A stretch of 64,000 nt of DNA from Sporosarcina sp. P34 (GCF_002743375.1 NZ_PDZC01000005.1:62001-126000); one strand, 5' to 3'. Counted from the first letter of the stretch, positions 1-9,249 are shown. Made by a program: numbers and translations. Notes: generated from the sequence alone by a model not told the origin.

Positions 1-1
1 T

Positions 2-736
2 TACTTATTAGGCTCTTACATAGCCTATGCATTTGTTCATAATGGGTTCAATTTCTGGTTGGCATTAATATTAGCAACGGTAATTGTTATGGTTCTTGGA
101 CTAATTATTGAACGTTTATTAATTTCCCGAATACACGGAAATGAGACTGCACAAATTTTACTAACAGTTGGACTCATCTTTGTAATCGGTGATATAACGC
201 TCTGGATTTGGGGAGGAAACTTCTTATCTATACCTGTACCTGATTTATTGAGTGCGACGATACAAGTAGGTGAAAGTCAATTTCCGGCATATAGATTATT
301 TGTCATTTTGATGGGAGTTTTTTTTGCAGCTCTCTTATGGTTCTTTGAGAATAAGACACATGTTGGCATGATAGTGCGTGCAGGAGTAGATGACATGGAG
401 ATGGTCGGGGCGCTAGGATTTAATATCAAAGTCATTTTTTCAGCTGTATTTATTTTCGGAGCAGGACTCGCAGCGCTTGGTGGTGTGCTTGGAGGCCCAA
501 TTTTAGGTATGTATCCATTGATGGAATTTGAAATTCTGATCAATGCCCTTATTATTGTCTTAATCGGTGGTCTTGGAAGTTGGAAAGGAGCTTTCATCGG
601 CGCGGTTTTAATTGGCATTATAGATGCTTTCGGAAAAATTTATATTCCTAGCGTTTCAATGCTCATTATTTTCGGAATTATGGTCATTGTGTTGGTCATA
701 AAACCATCCGGACTATTTGGAGAGGTGGAGGCATGA
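2..736 (+). CDS. livH: LivH-like branched-chain amino acid-type ABC permease (5' partial)
   Basis: The reading frame is open from the window edge, so the start codon lies upstream; a TTG at 59 is only an internal codon. The protein is almost entirely hydrophobic, with several membrane segments and the glycine-rich C-terminal half typical of LivH permeases (GGLGSWKGAFIGA, then KPSGLFGE at the end). LivH pairs with LivM to form the membrane channel of a HAAT-family ABC importer for branched-chain amino acids or related solutes. The stop codon overlaps the ATG of the next gene by 4 bases (ATGA), so the two are translationally coupled. The substrate cannot be told from the permease, and no binding protein gene is visible in the window; it may lie upstream. 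Confidence 0.9.
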   Translation, partial: YLLGSYIAYAFVHNGFNFWLALILATVIVMVLGLIIERLLISRIHGNETAQILLTVGLIFVIGDITLWIWGGNFLSIPVPDLLSATIQVGESQFPAYRLFVILMGVFFAALLWFFENKTHVGMIVRAGVDDMEMVGALGFNIKVIFSAVFIFGAGLAALGGVLGGPILGMYPLMEFEILINALIIVLIGGLGSWKGAFIGAVLIGIIDAFGKIYIPSVSMLIIFGIMVIVLVIKPSGLFGEVEA

Positions 737-1728
737 AAAGTACAATATTAACTATCTTCTTGTTAGTTGCAGCAGTCTTTGTCCTGCCATTCCTGATGTC
801 ACCATTCCTGGTGTACATGATAACAGAGGTACTAATTATGGGGATCTTTGCAATGAGTCTTGGTCTTATTATGGGCTTTGGGGGATTACACTCACTTGGC
901 CATAGCGCATTTTTTGGTCTTGGAGCTTATACTGTGGTCGTATTGAGTCAGATGGTTTCAAGTATTTATGTTCTATTGCTTGTCGCTATACTAATTGCAT
1001 GTGCCTTCGCTTTTGTGACTGGCTTGATTGCAATTCGAAGTAAAGGAATATTTTTCTTAATGTTAACTTTTGCGTTTACCCAAATGCTTTACTTGATTTT
1101 CAGCCAATCTGGCTATTGGGGCGGTGCGGATGGCTTAGGAACTTCAATTAAGCCAAATCTTGGGTTTGTAGAGTTAACTTCACCACTCAGTTTGTTCTAT
1201 TTAATTGGTGGATTCTTTATACTTTCTTATCTTTTGTTACGTCTATTCGTAAATTCTCCATTAGGAACAGGATTACAAGGCGTCATGGAAAATGAGAACA
1301 GGATGATAGCACTAGGGTATAACGTCCGTAACTATAAAGTGATTGCCTATATTGTTGCAGGCGGCTTTGCTGGATTGGCCGGTGGCTTGTATGCTTTTAA
1401 AACGCAATTTGCCAGTCCAGATTTATTCGGAGTTCACATGGCTGCAACGGTTATAATTATGGTTTATATCGGAGGAATGGGTACTTTATTTGGCCCGGTT
1501 TTAGGGGCGGGTATTTATATTTTTCTTCAGAACTATGTCAGTACAATGACAGATCGCTGGTCGCTGATAATGGGATTGATTTTCATTGCATTGGTTCTTT
1601 TTAATCGTGGGGGAGCCTTACATCTCATTCAACTTTTAATTGGAAAAGTATCATCTTACAAATTAAATGTAGCCAAATCGAAGGGAGTGTCATTAAATGA
1701 GCTTGCTAAAAATAAAGGCACTGAATAA
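733..1728 (+). CDS. livM: LivM-like branched-chain amino acid-type ABC permease
   Basis: A 331-residue polytopic membrane protein. It carries LivM features: an N-terminal multi-helix region with GLHSLGHSAFFGLGAY, and a later GFAGLAGGLYAFKTQFASP segment followed by YIGGMGTLFGPVLGAG. It would be the second half of the permease heterodimer. The ATG follows a GGAGGTGGAGG ribosome-binding site inside the end of livH. Its 3' end overlaps the next ATPase gene by 32 bases, a tight operon arrangement. Known of the family: import of Leu/Ile/Val, and in some branches urea or short amides; the substrate here is not determined. Confidence 0.9.
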   Translation: MKSTILTIFLLVAAVFVLPFLMSPFLVYMITEVLIMGIFAMSLGLIMGFGGLHSLGHSAFFGLGAYTVVVLSQMVSSIYVLLLVAILIACAFAFVTGLIAIRSKGIFFLMLTFAFTQMLYLIFSQSGYWGGADGLGTSIKPNLGFVELTSPLSLFYLIGGFFILSYLLLRLFVNSPLGTGLQGVMENENRMIALGYNVRNYKVIAYIVAGGFAGLAGGLYAFKTQFASPDLFGVHMAATVIIMVYIGGMGTLFGPVLGAGIYIFLQNYVSTMTDRWSLIMGLIFIALVLFNRGGALHLIQLLIGKVSSYKLNVAKSKGVSLNELAKNKGTE

Positions 1729-2452
1729 ATCATTTAAAGCAAACCATGTGTTACGTGGCGCATCCCTAGAATTATCGGCTGGTGATAGACATGTAATTAT
1801 TGGTCCGAATGGAGCGGGAAAAACGACGTTCGTCAATTGTATTTATGGAACAATTCCGTTGGACACTGGAGAAGTCATACTAGAAGACCGAGCTATTCAT
1901 ATGATGCCTTCATATAAACGGGTAGACCTTGGAATCGGAAGGACTTTTCAGAAAAACAACCTTTTTGTTAACCTAACTGTCACAAATAACGTGTATTTGG
2001 CTCTATTGTCAACAAAGAAATATTCGATGAAAGCGTTTAAACCTTTAATGTTGTATGAGGATGTGTTGGAAGAAACTGATGCATTTTTAAAAGAATGGGG
2101 AATGGCAGATCGGACAGATAAGAAAGTGAACGAGTTATCCTACGGGGAACAGCGTGTGTTGGAAATTATTTTATCGCTTTGTTCTAACCCAAAAATACTT
2201 CTGCTAGATGAGCCCACTTCGGGAATGTCTCCATCGGAAACAGCATCGACAATCGAATTAATTAAAAAGATTCCGCGGTCCGTATCGATCATAATGATTG
2301 AACATGATATGGACGTAGTCTTTAGTACTGCTAATAAGATTACAGTGCTCCATCATGGCGAAACGATCATGTCCGGTAAACCAGAAGAGATTCGTGGCGA
2401 TAAAATGATTCAGGAGATTTATTTTGGGGGAGGTGCTCGTACTCATGCTTAG
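1697..2452 (+). CDS. livG: LivG-like ABC transporter ATPase
   Basis: A 251-residue ABC ATPase with Walker A GPNGAGKTT, a signature variant LSYGEQ, and Walker B ILLLDEPTSGMS followed by the H-loop region IMIEHDMDVVF. These match LivG, the first of the two cytoplasmic nucleotide-binding subunits of the branched-chain amino acid importer. It begins within livM (32-base overlap, after GGGAGTGTC) and ends 8 bases inside livF, so livHMGF is one transcription unit. Confidence 0.92.
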   Translation: MSLLKIKALNKSFKANHVLRGASLELSAGDRHVIIGPNGAGKTTFVNCIYGTIPLDTGEVILEDRAIHMMPSYKRVDLGIGRTFQKNNLFVNLTVTNNVYLALLSTKKYSMKAFKPLMLYEDVLEETDAFLKEWGMADRTDKKVNELSYGEQRVLEIILSLCSNPKILLLDEPTSGMSPSETASTIELIKKIPRSVSIIMIEHDMDVVFSTANKITVLHHGETIMSGKPEEIRGDKMIQEIYFGGGARTHA

Positions 2453-3155
2453 TCTGAAAGATATCCATACGTTTTACGGGCATAGCCACATTTTACAAGG
2501 TGTTGAACTTTATGTTCAAGAGGGTGAGTGTGTTGCCTTGCTAGGAAGAAACGGTGCAGGGAAAACAACGACTATTCATACGATAGCTGGGCTAACCCCT
2601 GCTAAGAAGGGGAATGTCCATTTTAATGGAAAGGAAATTAGCAAGCTTTCACCCCATCATATTTCAAAGGAACATCTTGCACTTGTTCCACAAGGGAAAC
2701 GGGTTTTTCAATCTTTAACAATAAAGGAAAATTTAATAATGCCTAGTCGTCCGTCAAAACATAAAAAAGAAGGTCTCAAATATTGGACGATTGATGAAGT
2801 ATACGAATTATTTCCGGTATTAAAAAAGTATGAACAAAATATGGGAAATGAATTATCTGGTGGACAACAGCAAATGTTAGCAATCGGGCGTGCATTAGTG
2901 ACGAATCCGGTATTTGTTCTGATGGACGAACCATCTGAAGGACTGGCACCAGTTATTATCGATCAAATTACCGATATTATTAATGATTTAAAAAAAACAG
3001 GACTGTCTATTTTAGTAGTTGAACAAAACTTAAAACTGGCTTGTGATGTTGCGGATCGTGTTCTTGTTATGAATAAAGGAATTATAGTGTGGGAAGGAGC
3101 GCCAGACGCCTTATTGCAAAATAAAGAAGTGTTACAAAAGTACTTAGGCGTTTAA
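2445..3155 (+). CDS. livF: LivF-like ABC transporter ATPase
   Basis: ABC ATPase of about 236 residues with Walker A GRNGAGKTT, signature LSGGQQ and Walker B FVLMDEPSEGLAP. The SEGLAP form is characteristic of LivF. I chose the ATG at 2445 because it follows GGGGGAGGTG at normal spacing; the longer frame from the TTG at 2424 would swallow that ribosome-binding site. It is the last gene of the liv operon. Immediately after it the sequence turns into transposon debris, so any downstream partner gene has been lost or never existed here. Confidence 0.92.
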   Translation: MLSLKDIHTFYGHSHILQGVELYVQEGECVALLGRNGAGKTTTIHTIAGLTPAKKGNVHFNGKEISKLSPHHISKEHLALVPQGKRVFQSLTIKENLIMPSRPSKHKKEGLKYWTIDEVYELFPVLKKYEQNMGNELSGGQQQMLAIGRALVTNPVFVLMDEPSEGLAPVIIDQITDIINDLKKTGLSILVVEQNLKLACDVADRVLVMNKGIIVWEGAPDALLQNKEVLQKYLGV

Positions 3156-3229
3156 TCAATCACACCTGCAAAATTTGTAACATTTGCTGAACAGGAAAAC
3201 AAATCCGTAAACACTCGTCTCCTAGGGAG

Positions 3230-3376
3230 ATGGGAGTCTTCTGCAAATTTGAAGAGATTAAGGCTACCATCTCGGAAGTATTTATCCGGGATGATACCGT
3301 GTCGATTGACACCACCCATTTTGAGGATCGCGATAAAGCACCGGTCATAGAAAAGAAGCTAAATAGACTGACATAG
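3230..3376 (+). pseudogene. Transposase remnant
   Basis: A 48-codon open stretch contains VSIDTTHFEDRDKAP followed by a lysine-rich segment. As I recall, this resembles the central part of IS1182-type transposases (DTTHFEARDKAP-like motif). It has no ribosome-binding site and is far shorter than a transposase, so it is a scrap left between livF and the IS3 element. The family assignment is tentative. Confidence 0.4.
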
Positions 3377-3405
3377 CGATTTGAGACATCTATAAAACAC
3401 CTTAA

Positions 3406-4297
3406 TTAGGCTGCTACGACACCATACTTTACCGGTGTCAGGTAGCCTAATTTTTCTTGGATACGTTCTTTATTAAAATAATTCAAGTAGGCGATTAATC
3501 GTACAACTACATCTTGATTTTGTAGTGAGTTAAATTTAACGTATTGAAATTCCTCAGACTTTAGACTTGAATGAAATGATTCAATCACCGCATTGTCCCA
3601 ACAGTTCCCCCGACGTGACATGCTGCTGATTAGGTCGTTACTCTTGATACAAGCCTGGTATGCGTATGACGTGTACACACTTCCTTGATCCGAATGTACA
3701 ATCACTCCTTCGGGATAGTTTCGAGCAGCCTATGCCTCCTGTAACGTGTCAATTACGAGTGGTATCTGTTGATGGTCGTATAATTTGTAAGCCATAATTT
3801 CGTTGTTGTATAAATCTATAATGGTTGAAAGATATTTTGTTGTACTACCATACTGGATATATGTGATATCAGTTACCCATTTCTGGTTAGGTTCACTAGC
3901 TATGAAATTACATTTAAGGAGATCGGGGGCAATTATGATACTTTCCCCTTGAGATTTCTAGTTTCGTTTAGGCTTGATACGACACTGTAAATTATGCTTT
4001 TGCATAAGGCGTTGAACAGTACTGCGATTCAATTCTATATTGTATTCCTGCTTTAGAAGGGCTTTGATTTTTCTCTGTCCATTTCGATACTTCGTGTGTT
4101 TACAAAATTCCATAATGGCTTCCTCTTCCACTGAAAGTGACTTACTGGCTACTTCTAGACGCCACCTATAATAGTTAGCCCGTGGTACTCCTAATCCGGA
4201 TAAAATAGCTGTAATCGTATACTTCTTTTTTAGGTTTTCTACAATCAAAAGAACTATTTCTTTCTCGATCTCCTTTCGATCTCCATGTACTTTTTTA
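3406..4297 (-). pseudogene. IS3-family transposase OrfB (integrase core), two in-frame stops
   Basis: Translation of the minus strand gives an HTH_21-type start (ILSGLGVPRANYYRW), then the DDE integrase core including NQKWVTDITYIQYG, VIVHSDQGSVYTS and GNCWDNAVIESFHSSLK, ending with the YNYF-like LNYFNKERIQEKLGYLTP box. The frame is continuous but broken by a TAG near 3958 and another TAG near 3731. Upstream it is open back to a slippery A AAA AAG at about 4290-4296. That fits the usual -1 frameshift production of the OrfAB transposase in this family. Confidence 0.85.
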
Positions 4298-4571
4298 GAA
4301 TCTCATTCTCCATTTTCAAATGGGACAACTGTTGTTCTAGCTTGTCTGCTTAACTCGAAAGTTCTGGTCCATGACCAAAGGTATACTGTTTACCTATCGG
4401 TGAATCAAAACGATAGATTTCGTTTGCACGATACCTTCTCATCCAGGTTTCAATCTGGGATTTATTCTTGACTCCATACATCTCCATAATTTCCTTGGTA
4501 ATTAATTCACCACTTAATTTATCTTTGACAACTGCCCATTTGACTTCACTTGAATATACGTTTTTGCCCAA
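4254..4571 (-). pseudogene. IS3-family OrfA (HTH), one in-frame stop
   Basis: OrfA starts MGKNVYSSEVKWAVV and has the helix-turn-helix region ending VKNKSQIETWMRRYRANE. A premature TAA at 4350 cuts it at 73 codons. Beyond the stop the same frame continues with a leucine-rich coiled coil (LEQQLSHLKMENEILKKYME), reaching a natural stop at 4254. Intact OrfA proteins of this group are about 100 residues, so the stop is a disabling mutation. Confidence 0.8.
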
Positions 4572-4703
4572 GCAAAAACACCTCCATTGTAAGTACTTTT
4601 TTCAAGTGTACCACTTCGAAGGTGTTTTATATTGTCTCAAAAATTTAGGTTAGCCCAAAAAGCAGTACTCACCAGTAAGCTGTTTTATAAGTAGGTTTAA
4701 ATT

Positions 4704-5655
4704 TTGATTAAAGGGATGCTCGGAACCAACTCGATAGAACAAATTGCTTTCGTTGTAAACGATATAGACCAAGCGATCTCCTCGTTTAGTAAGCTTCTTG
4801 GCATCTCACAACCTGATTGGTTTTTGACGGGAGCTCATGATCGGTCGCAAGTGTTTTATAAAGGAAAACCATCAGATACGCAGAGCAAACTTGTTCTCAT
4901 CGATACACCGTCGGTCCAGTTTGAATTGATGGAAGTAAATGATGAGCCAAGTACGATGAGAGATTAATTGTATGAAAGTGGAGAAGGAATCCATCACCTT
5001 GCCTTTGTTGTTGACAAAATCGCTCTTTGTCTCGAACCTCTGGAAAAAGAGGTTATCCATTGCTGCAATCAGGTGAATTCACTTCTGTGAACAGGGGGAG
5101 CTATGCCTATTTAGGTACAGAAGCTTCGCTGAAAACCGTATTTGAACTTCTTGAAAGAGATACACCTCAGCTTAAAAAAGTCGGGGAGCTTATTGCTGAG
5201 CCATTGTTTGCGCACGGACTTTCACGCAAATTGCATTTGTGGTGGAAGATAGTGGTGTGTCTGCTGCTAGCTTCGGGGAATTGCTGAATTTGGATATTCC
5301 CCCAAAAATCAAGTTTTGGGCTCGGGCTTTGACCCAAGTAACGTATAAAGGAGAAGCGACAGAAGCGGATGTGGTATTCACTGCTTTTAAAACGCCTACG
5401 ATTGAAGTAGAGCTCATCCAACCAGGAGAAAGTCCAAATGTTTGGAAGGATCATCTGGAGAAACACGGAGAAGGGGTCCACCATATTTCTTTGGAATTGG
5501 ACAATCTGCAGGAAAGGTTATCTGATTGTCAAGAAAAGGGCTATGACGTTATTCAACAAGGAGAGTATTGGAATGGGCATAGCTGATATGCCTATTTGGA
5601 TATCAAAGAAGAGTTTAAAGTGATGATTAAATTTCTTGAACGTAAAGCTCATTAA
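4704..5655 (+). pseudogene. Two-domain VOC (glyoxalase/epimerase-like) protein, decayed
   Basis: Two successive VOC-superfamily halves can be read across frames. The first begins IEQIAFVVNDIDQAISSFSKLLG and continues after a TAA at 4965 with GEGIHHLAFVVDKI, then shifts frame near 5030. The second begins around 5229 with QIAFVVEDSGVSAASFGELL, continues to GEGVHHISLELDN, and is interrupted by TGA at 5584 (probably TGG originally) before ending at 5655. The repeated xIHHxxxxV motifs are metal-ligand regions of VOC enzymes. At least two stops and two frameshifts make it non-functional. The original substrate is unknown. Confidence 0.75.
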
Positions 5656-5874
5656 ATTTAAAGTCAGATAGTCTTAGAGCCATCATACGTCCATGTGGAC
5701 TCAATTTTAAAAAGGGCGAAATTTCGGTCTGGAACAAACGAAATGCCGTCTTTTTCTTATGAGGGATTATCCTAACTCATACAATTTAAATGACTACATA
5801 AACTGGTCTGCTAATAGACGATTCTTCACATAGAGTATCATTAGAAAGCTATATTATTATTTAATATTCTCCTG

Positions 5875-5903
5875 TTGACATTAAATTCGGAAAAGTGTAA
5901 AAT
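5875..5903 (+). promoter_or_regulatory. Sigma-A-type promoter
   Basis: TTGACA at about 5875 and TAAAAT 17 bases further on form a near-consensus vegetative promoter. It lies 110 bases upstream of the remnant lipoprotein gene, in an otherwise featureless stretch between 5656 and 6015. Confidence 0.55.
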
Positions 5904-5987
5904 TTGTTTATGGAAATAAGGAAAATGTGTTTCGCATGTAAAACAACTAAGCAAAGCCCTGTTTTGTCAAAATTCATTCAGGTTTAA

Positions 5988-6001
5988 TGAAAACGGTTAC
6001 A
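5988..6001 (+). promoter_or_regulatory. CcpA catabolite-repression site (cre)
   Basis: TGAAAACGGTTACA matches every fixed position of the Bacillus cre consensus TGWAANCGNTNWCA. It sits between the promoter at 5875 and the start of the decayed transporter genes, a position where CcpA would block elongation. The genes it controlled are now broken. Confidence 0.6.
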
Positions 6002-6015
6002 AAGGGCGGAGTTAT

Positions 6016-6246
6016 TTGGAAGAAATACAAAAGAAATTTGGAGGGATGAGAATGATTGCAGGGGTTTTCTTTCTATTGATGGTTGGACTCTTGGTGGCAT
6101 GTGGCTCCCCTGAAGTGCAGAGCGGAAATGTTTCGACTGTAAGGGAGAATGGGGATGGATCTGTTGAAATTAAACTGGGGGTTGTTTATGCAACAGAGGA
6201 AAACTTATGGTTGATTAAGGTGGCGTCGGATTTAGCGCCGACCTGA
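6016..6246 (+). pseudogene. Lipoprotein fragment, N-terminus of an ABC substrate-binding protein
   Basis: The 76-codon frame has a lipoprotein signal peptide (FFLLMVGLLVACGS lipobox, LVAC). It is followed by EIKLGVVYATEENLWL, the sort of N-terminal strand seen in NitT/TauT-type binding proteins. It stops after ASDLAP, exactly where permease sequence begins, so the rest of the binding protein (over 200 residues) is missing. A deletion most probably joined the binding-protein start to the permease middle. Confidence 0.6.
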
Positions 6247-6716
6247 TGCAACTGATCTTTACAGTTGGTTATCCTATTCCGAGGGTGGCCCTATACCAAA
6301 AATTTGTACTCCTGTTCGGTTTAGGTTCAGGTTCCAAAATATTCACCATTTTTCTCGAGTGCATTTTCCCCATAGTAGTGAGTACATACTACGGCGCTAA
6401 AAGTGTGAATCATTTGTATATCTGGCCTGGAAAGAATATGGGGGCAAATGACCGTAAGTTGTTTGGGAAAGTCTTTTTATCAGGAACGACGCCATCAATT
6501 TTCACAGGTTTCCGAATTGCGCTACCAATAGGGGTGGTTATTGCTGTACTGACAGGAATGATCAGTTCAAATAATGGAATTGGTTATTTTCTCGTTTATT
6601 TATTGGCCACCTTATCCCTAAGCAAAGTGTTGGCCGTTGTAATTTTCATCTCATTTTTTGGATATGGGTTAGATCGCTTACTACTATATGTAAGAAATCG
6701 ATATGTTTATTGGTAA
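6246..6716 (+). pseudogene. N-terminally truncated ABC permease (NitT/TauT family)
   Basis: The 156-residue frame matches the C-terminal two thirds of a BPD_transp_1 permease of the SsuC/TauC/ThiX type: YPIPRVALYQKFVLLFGLG followed by the EAA-like loop region and GFRIALPIGVVIAVLTGMI, with further membrane helices. The N-terminal membrane segments are missing. The frame abuts the lipoprotein fragment by one base. No ATPase gene of this importer is present. Confidence 0.65.
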
Positions 6717-6830
6717 GAAGTAGGTATTTTAGATAATTAACTAAAATTAAATTCAATAAAGTGAACCGTATACAAGTTTAGGGTCTCCAATTGTGAAATT
6801 TCTTAATAAGATAGTATGGGAGGAACCAAA

Positions 6831-8126
6831 ATGAAGATTAAAAATAATAAACGTTGGTTTTATATTGCGACACCTATTTTCTTTCTATGGTTTTTCGGAC
6901 AAATTGACAAGTTAGGAATTTCCATTGTCCAGACTGATCCACAGTTTCTAAGTGATCTTGGAATGACAGGAGCTAACGCGAATGCGAAGATTGGCTTCTT
7001 AACCTTTATCTTCATGATAGCGTATGCAATCTCCAACTTTTTCTGGGGATTCTTCATTGATAAGTTCGGAGCCCGCAAAACAGCAATCATTGGAGTTTCG
7101 ATTTGGACAGTGACGATGCTGCTAGGCGGACTTGCCACCAATTATGAAATGTTCATGGTGACACGGATACTCTTAGGAATCGGGGAAGGGATGATGATCC
7201 CGGTCTGTGGGAAATTCATCGCTACTTGGTTCAACAAAAACGAATTGGGCCGCGCGCAGTCTTCTTGGATTTCGGGTAACTATGCAGGGCCTGCCATCGG
7301 TGCAATTTTCATTTCATTGATCATTGCCACGCTCAGTTGGCATGCGACGTTCTTTATATTGGCTGGGTTGAATTTACTTCTTGTATTGCCGATGTTGATT
7401 TTCTTAACTAGAAATGAACCGGAAAGCCATCCGGGCGTCAGCAAAGAAGAATTGTCGTACATAAGACAAGATGATACTCCGGTTACTGAAGAAAAGAAGA
7501 AAAGTTACGTTCAAGATTCCCGTTACTGGATTGTTTGGTTCGGTATGGTGATCACTTCTTTCTTATTTTTCGGCATTAGTATTTGGCTGCCAACGTACTT
7601 GATGCAAGCCAGGAATTTTGATGTAGATGCTATGACTGGGATCACATCCTTATCTTGGTTGTTTGCACTTGGCTTCGTTCTGATCTGTGGTTATTTAGCA
7701 GATAAAACGAAGCGCCCTAGTTTAATAGCAACGATCTTGTTTGCTTCCTGTGCAATCTTGTTGACGGTTTCCACACAAGTCTCGGTCGCCATCATATCCG
7801 CTTTGGCATTAGGACTTGCAATGGGAACATTGGGAGGAATCTTTCATTTAAGTAACTTATTTATCGTACAATTTTCAACGCCAGAAACTGCTGGTCGTGC
7901 AGCGGGGCTCATGGGTTTCACGAACATATTCGGTGGGTTTTCCAGTTATGTGATGGGGTGGATGCGTGATAATAATGGAGGAGACTTTGGTCCGTCGCTC
8001 ATTATGTTGATTGCTATCACCGCTTTGGGGTTCATCGCTTACTTGTTTACGCTTAAAACAGAAAACAAAGAAGTTCAGGAGGCTAAGAAAAAGATTCAAA
8101 ATCAATCAGAAATGCAGGTGATTTGA
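6831..8126 (+). CDS. MFS transporter, anion:cation symporter-like
   Basis: About 431 residues with 12 predicted membrane segments. The loop between segments 2 and 3 is GFFIDKFGARKTAIIGVS, the MFS signature (GxxxDRxGxR-like), and a second GYLADKTKRPSLIA lies after segment 8. The start at 6831 follows GGGAGG with 7-base spacing; the frame is open to 6816 but that start would lack a site. Sequence style suggests the ACS subfamily that carries organic acids such as hexonates or aromatic acids. It stands alone between pseudogenes and ends before a hairpin terminator. Confidence 0.8.
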   Translation: MKIKNNKRWFYIATPIFFLWFFGQIDKLGISIVQTDPQFLSDLGMTGANANAKIGFLTFIFMIAYAISNFFWGFFIDKFGARKTAIIGVSIWTVTMLLGGLATNYEMFMVTRILLGIGEGMMIPVCGKFIATWFNKNELGRAQSSWISGNYAGPAIGAIFISLIIATLSWHATFFILAGLNLLLVLPMLIFLTRNEPESHPGVSKEELSYIRQDDTPVTEEKKKSYVQDSRYWIVWFGMVITSFLFFGISIWLPTYLMQARNFDVDAMTGITSLSWLFALGFVLICGYLADKTKRPSLIATILFASCAILLTVSTQVSVAIISALALGLAMGTLGGIFHLSNLFIVQFSTPETAGRAAGLMGFTNIFGGFSSYVMGWMRDNNGGDFGPSLIMLIAITALGFIAYLFTLKTENKEVQEAKKKIQNQSEMQVI

Positions 8127-8282
8127 TCATTTCTTGGCTATTATTTAGTCTTCTGATTTGGCTTTAATGAAGTGGTTTTGAATTTGGCGGTCAAACTAAG
8201 TAGGTAATGGTAGTATGCGAAAATATTAATCGCTACAACTATTCTTATAGAAATAATATACTTCCTTAACTTACAAAATTAC

Positions 8283-8317
8283 AATAAATCACCATTCTTA
8301 AGAGTGGTGATTTATTT
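8283..8317 (+). terminator. Hairpin terminator after the MFS gene
   Basis: AAATCACCA and TGGTGATTT form an inverted repeat around TTCTTAAGAG, followed by TATTT. The interval 8127-8587 holds nothing else recognisable apart from AT-rich sequence and the promoter of the next gene. Confidence 0.55.
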
Positions 8318-8587
8318 ACAAGATTTTAATTCATAGTAAAACTAATTTTTTGAAACTTCACGGGAAACCCTAATTATAGATTGAAGACGATGTTTGTATG
8401 GTGTGCTTTTCCCTAATGTGAACCTTCTGGAAATAGTAAAATTTAATTAATAAATGGTTTTGCTAAGAATTTAAACATCTTTATGTATTGAGGACACTAT
8501 TAAGTCTGATCTGTGTAGTAACTCTAATTTCTATATATAATTTCTACTTACACAATTTACTATAATTAGACTAATCTGAATTAATTA

Positions 8588-8616
8588 TTGACAAAGAATA
8601 AAACAATGTTAATATT
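8588..8616 (+). promoter_or_regulatory. Promoter of the cupin gene
   Basis: TTGACA at 8588-8593, a 17-base spacer and AATATT at 8611 form a plausible sigma-A promoter 59 bases upstream of the cupin start codon. Confidence 0.45.
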
Positions 8617-8630
8617 TAGTTATAAAACAA

Positions 8631-8658
8631 AACTTAGTTTTGTAGGTGAAACTAAGTT
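8631..8658 (+). promoter_or_regulatory. Perfect inverted repeat in the cupin leader
   Basis: AACTTAGTTT at 8631-8640 and AAACTAAGTT at 8649-8658 are exact reverse complements separated by 8 bases. The repeat lies just downstream of the promoter and ends immediately before the GGAGGAGG ribosome-binding site. It could be an operator for a dimeric regulator or an mRNA hairpin affecting translation. Confidence 0.6.
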
Positions 8659-8674
8659 GGAGGAGGTTTCAACT

Positions 8675-9205
8675 ATGGCGGATGAAAAGTTTTCAATTGA
8701 AGAATTCAAAAAAAAGTATGTAGCTAAATTGGAAGACAGGACTTTGGATTGGAATGTATTAAAATTTCAAGAGGAGATTAACCCGAAATACAGGAGAGCA
8801 CAAATGAGGTATATAGGTCGTGGTGCAACAGCAAACAATGATTCCAATATTATTACTGGAGAAAATTTCACTCTCAGTACAATGGTATTACCCGCTGGTT
8901 GCATTGGTCCATTACATTTACATGATGATGTAGAAGAAGTATTCTTTGTCTTAAAGGGTAATGTCACTGCATTAATTCAAGAAGATAGTGAAGGTGAAGT
9001 ACATGAAATTAAATTAAATGCTCGGGATTGTATTAGTAGTCCTCCTGGTATATATAGGGGCATTAGAAACGATGGGGAGGATGAGGCTCTTATGTTAGTA
9101 ATGCTAGGTGCAATAAAGCCTAATTTACCCACCTATCCTATTGGAAGTGAGTTAGAAGAGCTTAGAAAGTCTAGAGCTAAAGAACGAGAAGAAATTATTA
9201 AATAA
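8675..9205 (+). CDS. Cupin-domain protein
   Basis: A 176-residue cytosolic protein. The ATG at 8675 follows GGAGGAGG; an upstream extension to 8588 would run through the promoter. The central domain has the cupin metal-binding pattern: GPLHLHDDVEEVFFVLKG holds the first motif with two histidines and a glutamate, and the second motif is around LNARDCISSPPGIYRGIRND. The usual last histidine appears to be replaced (YRGIRN), so metal binding may be altered. The role is unknown; such proteins are dioxygenases, isomerases or ligand binders. It is monocistronic, with its own promoter and terminator. Confidence 0.8.
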   Translation: MADEKFSIEEFKKKYVAKLEDRTLDWNVLKFQEEINPKYRRAQMRYIGRGATANNDSNIITGENFTLSTMVLPAGCIGPLHLHDDVEEVFFVLKGNVTALIQEDSEGEVHEIKLNARDCISSPPGIYRGIRNDGEDEALMLVMLGAIKPNLPTYPIGSELEELRKSRAKEREEIIK

Positions 9206-9249
9206 AAGTAATATAGTTTTATATGAGTTTCGCGTATTCCTTAACATGT

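Larger units (their letters stand above)
3380..4641 (-). mobile_element. Degenerate IS3-family (IS150-like) insertion sequence
   Basis: The element is bounded by imperfect inverted repeats. The left end reads TTTGAGACATCTATAAAACA and the right end, reverse-complemented, TTTGAGACAATATAAAACA; both continue into CCTT. It is about 1.26 kb long and carries orfA and orfB on the minus strand in the IS3 arrangement. No convincing target-site duplication was seen. Both ORFs hold in-frame stops, so the copy cannot move on its own. Confidence 0.85.

Noticed and set aside
4973..5290. Separate small genes in the VOC region
   Set aside because: The pieces join into one two-domain protein when frames are followed, so they are fragments of a single pseudogene.
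8391..8405. TTTGTATGGTGTGC as a fifth GntR operator near the cupin gene
   Set aside because: The right half of the palindrome is lost (GTGTG instead of TACA) and it lies about 280 bases from the gene, so it is probably chance.
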